NCBI GenBank assembly: GCA_038208735.1
Contig: JBBQYL010000163.1
Coordinates: 1-12,002, forward strand
Length of the DNA: 12,002 nt
DNA from: Scleromatobacter sp038208735
Lineage (GTDB): Bacteria > Pseudomonadota > Gammaproteobacteria > Burkholderiales > Burkholderiaceae_C
Direction: 5' to 3'
Each line of letters begins with the position of its first letter. Position 1 is the first letter of the stretch. The notes beneath the pieces are model-generated. The model made no database searches. It saw only the letters and a program-made list of their open reading frames with translations, and had not been told where the DNA came from. The translations under genes and the position numbers were made by a program. Below, piece by piece: positions 1 to 6,304 of the stretch.

Positions 1-35
1 CTGCGAATGTTCTCCGCTGGCACACCGGGCGTGGA

Positions 36-132
36 ACGACGAACCGGGCGAGTCTCTTTTGTGAGGTCAAGGAGGAGCCGCGCCGCAGGCCGGCGGGGGA
101 CACGAACAAAAGAGACTTGCCCGGTGAGTCGT
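36..132. repeat. Long imperfect inverted repeat (possible interspersed palindromic element)
   Basis: The arm 36-62 pairs with 106-132. Of 27 positions, 24 pair, counting one G:T (50 with 118); the mismatched positions include 41-42 against 126-127. The core is 43-62 with 106-125, centred on AGTCTCTTTTGT and its complement ACAAAAGAGACT. The 43-base loop (63-105) is purine-rich on the left and GC-rich on the right, with further short self-complementary GC stretches. No T-run follows either arm, so an ordinary intrinsic terminator is unlikely. The AT-rich arm cores and GC-rich loop stand out from the flanks and suggest a repetitive extragenic element, but copy number elsewhere cannot be seen here. 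Confidence 0.65.
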
Positions 133-142
133 GACTGACCCA

Positions 143-214
143 GCGATGTCCCATGCTCCAGCGATGTCCCATGCTCCAGCGATGTCCCATGCTCCAACGA
201 CGTCCCATGCCCCA
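143..214. repeat. Tandem repeat, four 18-bp units
   Basis: Three identical copies of GCGATGTCCCATGCTCCA lie at 143-160, 161-178 and 179-196. A fourth copy at 197-214 differs at three positions (units 1, 5 and 16). The period is a multiple of three, so open frames on both strands read through it as six-residue repeats (Met-Ser-His-Ala-Pro-Ala on the plus strand). There are no spacers, so it is not a CRISPR array. Identical copies imply recent slippage or expansion. It sits 108 bases before the gamma-glutamyltransferase start, so copy-number change could affect leader or promoter spacing. Confidence 0.85.
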
Positions 215-321
215 GCAACCCCCGCAAATCGGCGATGGGCCTTTTTTTCGCGCGAGGTCGAAAAGCGCCGCATCCGCGGCACTTCTTCATTGGCGAGACA
301 ATCGCCGCGAGGAGCGACGCG

Positions 322-1929
322 ATGACCTTCGACTGGAACAACCCGTATCCCACCGTGCGCAGCCCCGTGTTCGCGCGCAACGTGGTGTCCACCTCGCACC
401 CGCTCGCGTCGCAGGCCGGGCTGCGCATGCTGCTGCATGGCGGCAACGCCATCGACGCGGCTATCGCGGCGGCGGCGGCGCTCACCATCGTGGAGCCGGT
501 GTCCAACGGCCTGGGCAGCGACCTGTTCGCGATCCTGTGGGACGGCGAGCGGCTGCACGGACTCAACGCGTCGGGCGTGGCGCCGGCGGCCTGGGATCCG
601 GCCTACTTCGCGCGGCGCCATGGCGGCCAGATTCCCCTGCGCGGCTGGGACACGGTCACCACGCCGGGCGCCGTCGCCGGCTGGGTGGCCTTGTCGACAC
701 GCTGCGGCCGGCTGCCGTTCGCCGACCTGCTGGCACCCGCCATCGAACTGGCCGAGCGCGGCCACGGCGTGGCCTGCATCGTGGCCGACAAGTGGACGCG
801 CCAGGTGCCGCTGCTGGCGTCGCAGCCCGGCTTCGCCGAGGCCTTCATGCCGCGCGGCCGCGCGCCGTTGCCCGGCGAGCGCTTCGTGTTCGAGGCGGCG
901 GGCCGCACGCTGCGGGCCATCGCCGAGTCGGGCGGCGAGAGCTTCTACCGCGGCGAGATCGCGGCGCGCCTCGTGGCGCATTCGGCCGCCCACGGCGGAT
1001 CGATGAGCGCGCGCGACCTGGCCGACTATGTGCCCGAATGGGTCGAACCCATCGCGATGGCCTTCGCCGGCCACACGGTGCACCAGATTCCCCCCAACGG
1101 CCAGGGCATCGCGGCGTTGATGGCGCTGGGCATGCTGGAACGGCTCGACGTGGCGCGCTTTCCCGTCGACAGCGTCGAGGCGCAGCACCTGCAGATCGAG
1201 GCGATGAAGCTGGCCTTCGCCGACACGTACCGCTGGGTGGCCGACTCGCGCGCGATGACCGGGGTCAGCGCGTCGGACCTGCTCTCGGACGCCTACCTGC
1301 GCGAGCGCGCACGCCTGATCGCGCCCGGCCGCGCGCAGGACTTCGCGCACGGCGCGCCGCCCTCGGGCGGCACCGTGTACCTGACGGCCGCCGACGAAGG
1401 CGGGCGCATGGTGAGCCTGATCCAGTCGAATTACATGGGATTCGGCAGCGGCGTGGTGGTGCCCGGCACCGGCGTGAGCCTGCAGAACCGCGGCCAGGGT
1501 TTCACGCTGGACGCCGCGCATCCCAACGTGGTGGCCGGCGGCAAGCGGCCGTTCCACACCATCATCCCGGGCTTTCTCTGCGACGCCGACGGCCGGCCGC
1601 GCATGAGCTTCGGCGGGATGGGCGGCAACATGCAGCCGAAGGGCCATGTGCAGACGCTCACCCGCCTGCTGCGCCATGGCCAGCAGCCGCAGGCCGCGTG
1701 CGACGCGCCGCGCTGGAAGGTGGCCACCGGTCGCTCGGTCGACTTCGAGCACACGATGGCGCCCGATCTCGTCGCCGGCCTGCGCGCGCTCGGTCACCAG
1801 GCCGAGGCCACGCAGGATCCCTACATGGACTTCGGCTCGGGCCAGTTCATCTGGCGGCTGGGCGACGCGGACGACGGCTATGTGGCGGCCAGCGATTCGC
1901 GGCGTGACGGGCAGGCCGTCGGGTTCTGA
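322..1929 (+). CDS. Gamma-glutamyltransferase family protein (Ntn hydrolase, cytoplasmic YwrD-like)
   Basis: This 535-residue protein belongs to the gamma-glutamyltranspeptidase family, which cleaves and transfers gamma-glutamyl groups from glutathione-like substrates after autocatalytic cleavage into two subunits. Family marks include the N-terminal HPLAS..GLRML...GGNAIDAAIAAAAAL block (about residues 26-54) and the presumed nucleophile Thr351 in GGTVYLTAAD, which would start the small subunit. After that come QSNYMGFGSG and GGMGGNMQP (431-439). No signal peptide is seen, unlike periplasmic GGT, so a cytoplasmic enzyme like B. subtilis YwrD is likely. The ATG at 322 is chosen because GAGGAG at 309-314 lies 7 bases upstream. 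An ATG at 235 would add 29 residues unlike the family. The 3' end overlaps the convergent dehydrogenase gene by 52 bp. The true substrate is unknown; the family call is firm. Confidence 0.93.
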   Translation: MTFDWNNPYPTVRSPVFARNVVSTSHPLASQAGLRMLLHGGNAIDAAIAAAAALTIVEPVSNGLGSDLFAILWDGERLHGLNASGVAPAAWDPAYFARRHGGQIPLRGWDTVTTPGAVAGWVALSTRCGRLPFADLLAPAIELAERGHGVACIVADKWTRQVPLLASQPGFAEAFMPRGRAPLPGERFVFEAAGRTLRAIAESGGESFYRGEIAARLVAHSAAHGGSMSARDLADYVPEWVEPIAMAFAGHTVHQIPPNGQGIAALMALGMLERLDVARFPVDSVEAQHLQIEAMKLAFADTYRWVADSRAMTGVSASDLLSDAYLRERARLIAPGRAQDFAHGAPPSGGTVYLTAADEGGRMVSLIQSNYMGFGSGVVVPGTGVSLQNRGQGFTLDAAHPNVVAGGKRPFHTIIPGFLCDADGRPRMSFGGMGGNMQPKGHVQTLTRLLRHGQQPQAACDAPRWKVATGRSVDFEHTMAPDLVAGLRALGHQAEATQDPYMDFGSGQFIWRLGDADDGYVAASDSRRDGQAVGF

Positions 1930-2915
1930 ATGACGCCCATTTCCACCAGGCTCGCCCGCAACGCCGCCGGCAACGGCGTGGCGCGAAACGCCGGCAGCCA
2001 GCGCGCCAGCGCGCGCCCGTCGAGGCCGTGCGGCGTGTTCCACAGGTAGCGCATCTCCAGGATCTCGCGCCACAGCGGCATGAACCAGGCCATCACCTTG
2101 AACACCGCCCACGGCGCGCCGCCGCGCTTGAACGGGCGCGCGCCGCCGAGGCCGTCGGAGTGCATCACGTCGGCGATGCCGTCCATCAACTGGGTTCCGG
2201 TGAGCGTGTAGCCCTCGAACGGGATGTCCACGTGGTCGGGCAGCGTGTCGAGCTCGGCCAGGCCCACCACCGCGCGCGCCATGTCGGGCAGGTACGCCCA
2301 CGCGTGCGTCACGTCGCGCGGGCCCGGGTAGACGAGGCTGCCCTTGGCGGCGTCCTTGGCGATCAACTGGTCGAACCAGGCGCCGCTGCCGGCGCCGAAG
2401 AAGTCGCCGGCGCGCAGGATGAAGCTGCGCAGGCGCGGCGCGCGCAGGCGCAGCTCGTCCTCGAACTGCACGCGCAGGCGGCCCTTGCCGGTGGTGGGCC
2501 ATTGCGGCGTGCCGGCGCTCAGCGTGGCGGGCATCGCGATGCCGTAGTTGTAGACATTGCCGGGCAGGGCGAAGCGGGCACCGAGGCGCTCGGCGATGTC
2601 CATGCCCTGGCGCGCCATCGGCAGCAGCTCGGCCGCCCACAGCGTGTAGTCGGACGGGTTGAGCGCGTGCACCACCACTTCGGCGCCGGCAGCGTGCGCC
2701 GCGATGCCGTCGATGTCGGTGGTGGGCAGCGCCACGATGCGGGCCCGTGCCGGCATGCCGGCGGCGGGCGCGCGCCGCACCTGGGCCAGCACGTCCCAAT
2801 CGGCGGCGTCGAAGGCCTGGGCGGCGGCGAGGCCGAAGCGGCCGTTGGCGCCGAGGATCAGCACGCGGCGGCGGCGTTGGGTGGAGGTGTGGCTGTTGGC
2901 CGTGGTGTGGGTCAT
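1878..2915 (-). CDS. NAD(P)-dependent epimerase/dehydratase-like atypical SDR
   Basis: The 345-residue protein begins with a hydrophilic stretch and then a Rossmann nucleotide-binding loop, VLILGANGRFG (GxxGxxG, glycines at 22, 25 and 28). Further motifs typical of extended/atypical SDRs are HALNPSDY (83-90), LPGNVYNYG (117-125, holding the likely active-site tyrosine) and FILRAGDFFG (165-174). No classic YxxxK triad is obvious. It should be a soluble NAD(P)-dependent oxidoreductase or epimerase acting on an unknown small molecule. The ATG at 2915 has AGGAG (2922-2926) 6 bases upstream, and an open frame reaching further upstream would cross the lysR gene. It is transcribed divergently from the LysR regulator, the usual arrangement for a LysR target. 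Its last 17 codons overlap the 3' end of the gamma-glutamyltransferase gene in antisense. Confidence 0.88.
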   Translation of the reverse strand: MTHTTANSHTSTQRRRRVLILGANGRFGLAAAQAFDAADWDVLAQVRRAPAAGMPARARIVALPTTDIDGIAAHAAGAEVVVHALNPSDYTLWAAELLPMARQGMDIAERLGARFALPGNVYNYGIAMPATLSAGTPQWPTTGKGRLRVQFEDELRLRAPRLRSFILRAGDFFGAGSGAWFDQLIAKDAAKGSLVYPGPRDVTHAWAYLPDMARAVVGLAELDTLPDHVDIPFEGYTLTGTQLMDGIADVMHSDGLGGARPFKRGGAPWAVFKVMAWFMPLWREILEMRYLWNTPHGLDGRALARWLPAFRATPLPAALRASLVEMGVIQNPTACPSRRESLAAT

Positions 2916-2973
2916 GGCGGGCTCCTGGTGGGATGGGATGCGTCCAGTGTGCGCAGATCGAGGGCATCCGAAA

Positions 2974-2998
2974 ATACCTGGAACGGGATACCAGCTAT
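2974..2998. promoter_or_regulatory. Candidate LysR-type operator dyad overlapping the lysR -10 region
   Basis: The divergent intergenic region (2916-3008) contains the interrupted dyad ATAcCTGG-N9-CCAGcTAT. Seven of the eight arm positions are complementary. A TATACA (2996-3001) at its right edge resembles a -10 hexamer for lysR, with no good -35. LysR-type proteins typically bind such dyads between themselves and a divergent target and repress their own promoter. The assignment rests on position and symmetry only; it is not a perfect T-N11-A box. Confidence 0.45.
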
Positions 2999-3008
2999 AC
3001 ACTTCCGT

Positions 3009-3995
3009 ATGGCTGATCCCTTGCAGAGACTCGACTGGGCGCTGGTGCGCAGCTACCTGGCGGTGATGGACGCGGGCAGCGTCAGCGCCGCGGCGCGCGC
3101 CACCCAGGGCCACCAGCCCACCATCTCCCGCCACCTGGCCGAGTTGGAGGCGCAGCTCGGCGTGGCGCTGTTCGAGCGCACCGGCCGCGGGGTGCGGCCC
3201 ACGGCCGCGGGCCTGGAGGCGCTGCCGGCCGCGCGCCAGATGCAGGCCGCCGCCGAGGCCATGGCGCGCAGCGTCTCGCGCGGGCGCGAGGCCACGCGCG
3301 GCACCGTGCGCATCACCGCCAGTCAGGTTGTCGCCACGTGGCTGATGCCCGGCCTGGTGGCAGAGTTCCAGCGCGTCGAGCCGGAGATCGCCATCGAGGT
3401 GGTGGCGTCGAACGCCGTGCAGAACCTGCTGCGCCGCGAGGCCGACATCGCGGTGCGCATGGTGCGTCCCGACCAGGGCTCGCTCATCGCGCGCAAGGTG
3501 GGCGACGCGCCCATCGGTGCGTGGGCGCACGCCGATTACCTGGCAACGGTGGGTACGCCGCGCGAGCCGGCCGACCTGGCACGGCACCGCCTCATCGGCT
3601 ACGACCGGGACGACGCGATCGTGCGCGGCCTGGCCCGCATCGGCGTCGTGCTGAACGCGTCCGACTTCGCGGTGCGCACCGACGACCAGGTGGTGTACGG
3701 CCAACTCATCGCGGCGGGGGCGGGCATCGGCTTCGCCGTCGACTACTGGGCGGCGCAATGGCCCGCGCTGCGGCGCGTGCTGCCCGACCTGCCCGTGCCG
3801 TCGCTGCCGTTCTGGCTGACGGTGCATCGGGAGCTGCGGGCCAGCGGCGTGGTGCGGCGCGTCTACGAGTTCCTGGCCGAGGCGATTCCGCGCCACCTGG
3901 CCGCGCCTTCGCCCCTGCCCCGGGCGGCCGCCAAGGTCAAGGCGCGCGTGCTAAAACCGGGCGCATCCCAACGACGTGCAGGAGACTCCCCGTGA
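3009..3995 (+). CDS. LysR-family transcriptional regulator
   Basis: This 328-residue protein has the classic LysR layout. An N-terminal winged helix-turn-helix (about residues 8-68: LVRSYLAVMDAGSVSAAARA...TISRHLAELEAQLGVALFERTGRGVRPTAAG) is followed by a periplasmic-binding-protein-like effector domain (about 92-295). The C-terminal tail from about 298 is basic and low in complexity. The ATG at 3009 gives the normal N-terminus for the family, but there is no Shine-Dalgarno sequence before it, and a -10-like TATACA lies only 7 bases upstream, so the message may be leaderless or nearly so. It is divergent from the SDR gene and shares a GTGA stop/start overlap with qorA downstream. Control of one or both oxidoreductase genes is inferred. 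The effector is unknown. Confidence 0.93.
   Translation: MADPLQRLDWALVRSYLAVMDAGSVSAAARATQGHQPTISRHLAELEAQLGVALFERTGRGVRPTAAGLEALPAARQMQAAAEAMARSVSRGREATRGTVRITASQVVATWLMPGLVAEFQRVEPEIAIEVVASNAVQNLLRREADIAVRMVRPDQGSLIARKVGDAPIGAWAHADYLATVGTPREPADLARHRLIGYDRDDAIVRGLARIGVVLNASDFAVRTDDQVVYGQLIAAGAGIGFAVDYWAAQWPALRRVLPDLPVPSLPFWLTVHRELRASGVVRRVYEFLAEAIPRHLAAPSPLPRAAAKVKARVLKPGASQRRAGDSP
3980..3994 (+). promoter_or_regulatory. Ribosome-binding site and GTG start of qorA, inside the lysR 3' end
   Basis: AGGAG at 3980-3984 stands 7 bases before GTG at 3992-3994. The GTG overlaps the lysR TGA stop (3993-3995) as GTGA. Spacing and overlap settle the qorA start at this non-ATG codon and suggest translational coupling. 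Confidence 0.8.
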
Positions 3996-4975
3996 CCCAG
4001 GCGATCCAGATCAGCGAGTTCGGCGGCCCCGACGTCCTGCGCCTCGTCGACGTCGAGGTGTGCGATCCCGGCCCGGGCCAGGTGCGCGTGCGCCACCACG
4101 CCTGCGGCATCAACTTCATCGACGTCTACCAGCGCACCGGCCTGTACCAGAACCCCCTGCCGCTGATCCCGGGCGGCGAGGGCGCGGGCGTGGTCGAGGC
4201 GGCAGGCGAAGGCGTCACGCACCTGGCCGTCGGCGACCGCGTCGCCTACGCCGCCCCCAAGCCCGGCGCCTACAGCCAGGCGCGCGTGCTGGACGCGCTG
4301 CACGTGTGCAAGCTGCCCGACGAGATCGACTTCGAGACCGGCGCCGCCATGATGCTCAAGGGCCTCACGGTGAACTACCTGCTGCGCCGCACGCTGCCGG
4401 TGGAGGGCCTGGCGCCCGGCGACACCCTCCTGTGGCACGCCGCGGCCGGCGGCGTCGGCCTGATCGCCTGCCAGTGGGCCAAGGCGCTTGGCTTCGAGCT
4501 GATCGGCACCGCGGGCTCCGACGAGAAGTGCGCGCTCGCCAAGGAGTACGGCGCGGCCCACATGATCAACTACCGCAGCGAGAACTTCGTCGACCGCGTC
4601 AAGGAGATCACCGGCGGCAAGGGCGTCAAGGTGGTCTACGACTCGGTGGGCAAGGACACCTTCGACGGCTCGCTGTCGTGCCTGCGCCCGTTCGGGCTGA
4701 TGGCGGTGTTCGGCAACGCCTCGGGCGCCGTGCCCCCGCTCGCGCCCAACGTGCTGGCGGCCAAGGGGTCGCTGTACCTCACGCGGCCCACGCTGTTCAC
4801 GCACCTCTCGACGCGCGAGCGCACGCAGGCGATGGCCGACGAGCTGTTCGAGGTGGTGCGCAACGGCAGCGTGCGCATCCGCATCGACCAGCGCTACCCG
4901 CTGTCGCAGGCGGCGCAGGCGCATCGGGAGCTTGAGGCGCGCAGCACCACCGGGTGCAGCGTGCTGTTGCCGTAG
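3992..4975 (+). CDS. qorA: NADPH:quinone oxidoreductase (zeta-crystallin type)
   Basis: The 327-residue protein is the same length as E. coli QorA and closely resembles it along its whole length. It is a zinc-less medium-chain dehydrogenase/reductase that reduces quinones with NADPH in the cytoplasm. Visible marks are the N-terminal GroES-like fold with GINFIDVYQRTGLY (39-52) and PGGEGAGVVEAAG (60-72), then the nucleotide-binding loop HAAAGGVG (149-156). After these come INYR (192-195), YDSVGKDTFD and LTRPTLF. Structural-zinc cysteines of alcohol dehydrogenases are absent, as expected. Translation starts at GTG, coupled to lysR through GTGA. The gene ends 2 bases from the convergent beta-propeller gene. 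Membership of the QorA branch is firm; the physiological quinone or enone substrate is not known. Confidence 0.93.
   Translation: MTQAIQISEFGGPDVLRLVDVEVCDPGPGQVRVRHHACGINFIDVYQRTGLYQNPLPLIPGGEGAGVVEAAGEGVTHLAVGDRVAYAAPKPGAYSQARVLDALHVCKLPDEIDFETGAAMMLKGLTVNYLLRRTLPVEGLAPGDTLLWHAAAGGVGLIACQWAKALGFELIGTAGSDEKCALAKEYGAAHMINYRSENFVDRVKEITGGKGVKVVYDSVGKDTFDGSLSCLRPFGLMAVFGNASGAVPPLAPNVLAAKGSLYLTRPTLFTHLSTRERTQAMADELFEVVRNGSVRIRIDQRYPLSQAAQAHRELEARSTTGCSVLLP
4941..4967. terminator. Possible stem-loop at the qorA 3' end
   Basis: CAGCAC (4942-4947) is complementary to GTGCTG (4961-4966), separated by a 13-base loop, with a possible G-U pair closing the base. It lies in the last codons of qorA next to the convergent gene end. 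There is no T-run, so it may be chance within GC-rich coding sequence or a weak transcript-end structure. Confidence 0.22.
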
Positions 4976-4977
4976 GC

Positions 4978-6231
4978 TCAGCGCAGATTGCCGGTGTGCC
5001 CCAACGAATACCGCCCCGGCTGCGGCCACACCGTCAGGCCGTGCGGCTCCTGGCCCACGGCCACCTGCTGCACCGCGCCTGAGGCGGTGTCGAAGCGGTA
5101 GACGACGTCGTCGTAGCGGCCCGAGAGCCACAGGTACCTGCCGTCGGCGGTGACGTTGCCCATGTCGGGGCTGCCGCCGCCGGGCACGGGCCAGTTGGCG
5201 ACGATCTTGTCGGTGGCGAAGTCGAGCACCGTCACGCTGCCCGGGCCGTGGCGCGGGCCGTGGATGCGGTGCGAGCCGCGGTTGGCGATGTAGAGCTTCT
5301 TGCCGTCGCGACTGGGGTACAGGCCGTGCGCGGCCACGCCGGTGGTGATGAAGCCCACCTCCTTGAACGAGGCGGCGTCGACCACGTGCACGCCGTCGGC
5401 CTCCATGTCGGCCACGTACAGCTTCCGGCCGTCGGGCGAGAAGCGGATGTCCTGGGGCATGCCCTTGCGCGAGCTGCACACCTCGGTGGTGGGGCCGCCG
5501 GCCGGCACGAACTTGTCCTTCAGGCGCGTGGACGGCATCGGCAGCACGAGGTAGCCGGCCACCTTGCGCTCGGCCAGGTCGATCTTGGCGATGGAGCCGT
5601 CGAACTCGCAGGTGAAGAACGCCGTCTTGCCGTCGATGGAGAAGTCGGCGTGGTTGATGCCGCCGCACTTGGGGGCGTCGATGGAATATTGCATCGCCAT
5701 CGTCTTCGGGTCGCGGAAGTCGAGGCGGTGGCGCGCCTCGGCCACCACGATGGCCGACTTGCCGTCCGGCGTGAAGTACATGTTGTACGGGTCGTCCACC
5801 GGGATCGCGGCGCCGGTCTTGCCGGTGCGCGGGTCGATGGGCGTCAGGCTGCCGTTGTTGCTGCGCTCGGCATTGTTGGCGGCCCACAGCGTGCGCAGGT
5901 CGTAGCCCACCACCACGTGCTGCGGGCTCAGGCCCACCTTGAGGGTGTCGACCACCTTCATCGTCGCCGGATCGATGACGCTCACCGAGTTGCCGCGCAG
6001 GTTGGGCACGTACACGCGCACCAGGTCGTCCTTCAGCGCGGGGCTGACGTGCTCGGGGCCGGCCGTCTCGCTGTACAGGTTGTTCGGATCGATCACCGGC
6101 GGCATGCCGGCCACGGTGGCGATGGCGTGCGCGCTGGCGGAGGCGGGGGCGGGGGCATCGGCGGCGTGGCCGGCGACGGCCAGGGCGGCGAGCGCGGCAA
6201 GCGACAGGGCGCTGCGGAGAGGAGCGTTCAT
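4978..6231 (-). CDS. Exported YVTN-type beta-propeller protein
   Basis: The 417-residue protein has a Sec-type signal peptide (MNAPLRSALSLAALAALAVAGHA, probable cleavage after residue 23), so it should be periplasmic. The mature part consists of repeats of about 40 residues with the PDG+.LYV.N/D..G.V.VID pattern: VYVPNLRGNSVSVIDP, TLWAANNAERSNN, FSPDGRKLYVADMEADGVHVVD, SRDGKKLYIANRGSHR and TADGRYLWLSGRYDDVVYRFD. This is typical of seven-bladed YVTN/lactonase-like propellers. Three cysteines sit in the middle third (TCEFDG, KCGG, EVCSS) and there is no haem CxxCH. The ligand or enzymatic role is unknown; such proteins are often near periplasmic dehydrogenases, but none is visible here. The start has no good Shine-Dalgarno but gives a clean signal peptide. 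The gene converges on qorA and is preceded by the 16-bp palindrome. Confidence 0.87.
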   Translation of the reverse strand: MNAPLRSALSLAALAALAVAGHAADAPAPASASAHAIATVAGMPPVIDPNNLYSETAGPEHVSPALKDDLVRVYVPNLRGNSVSVIDPATMKVVDTLKVGLSPQHVVVGYDLRTLWAANNAERSNNGSLTPIDPRTGKTGAAIPVDDPYNMYFTPDGKSAIVVAEARHRLDFRDPKTMAMQYSIDAPKCGGINHADFSIDGKTAFFTCEFDGSIAKIDLAERKVAGYLVLPMPSTRLKDKFVPAGGPTTEVCSSRKGMPQDIRFSPDGRKLYVADMEADGVHVVDAASFKEVGFITTGVAAHGLYPSRDGKKLYIANRGSHRIHGPRHGPGSVTVLDFATDKIVANWPVPGGGSPDMGNVTADGRYLWLSGRYDDVVYRFDTASGAVQQVAVGQEPHGLTVWPQPGRYSLGHTGNLR

Positions 6232-6276
6232 GAGGGCGTTGATTCTTGGCGGGTGACGGGGTTCGACGCGGCCGGA

Positions 6277-6292
6277 CGGGGAACGTTCCCCG
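6277..6292. promoter_or_regulatory. Perfect 16-bp palindrome between the Lon-domain and beta-propeller genes
   Basis: CGGGGAACGTTCCCCG is a perfect palindrome in the 73-base gap between two minus-strand genes. It lies 12 bases after the Lon-domain gene stop and about 45 bases before the beta-propeller start. As RNA it could form a 6-bp stem with an ACGT loop, but no T-run follows, so an operator for a dimeric regulator is as likely as a terminator. Confidence 0.45.
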
Positions 6293-6304
6293 CCGTGCGA
6301 CGCA

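Larger units (their letters stand above)
1..321. other. Non-coding region upstream of the gamma-glutamyltransferase gene
   Basis: No convincing gene is visible in these 321 bases. They hold a long inverted repeat (36-132), an 18-bp tandem repeat (143-214), and a run of seven T at 242-248. The T-run is preceded by a weak C-rich/G-rich stem (about 216-239, two 3-bp stems with an internal loop). This could be a poor intrinsic terminator for something upstream, but the stem is short. A ribosome-binding GAGGAG lies at 309-314. No good -35/-10 pair was recognised for the downstream gene. Confidence 0.6.

Noticed and set aside
143..214. Tandem repeat considered as a CRISPR array
   Set aside because: Units are 18 bp and directly adjacent with no spacers, and no cas gene is present.
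235..321. In-frame upstream ATG (235) as the gamma-glutamyltransferase start
   Set aside because: It lacks a good Shine-Dalgarno and adds 29 residues not typical of the family, while ATG 322 has GAGGAG at ideal spacing.
67..2967. A 966-codon open frame on the minus strand
   Set aside because: It is antisense to the gamma-glutamyltransferase gene and out of frame with the SDR gene, and its translation is arginine/histidine/alanine-rich low complexity, typical of spurious frames in GC-rich DNA.
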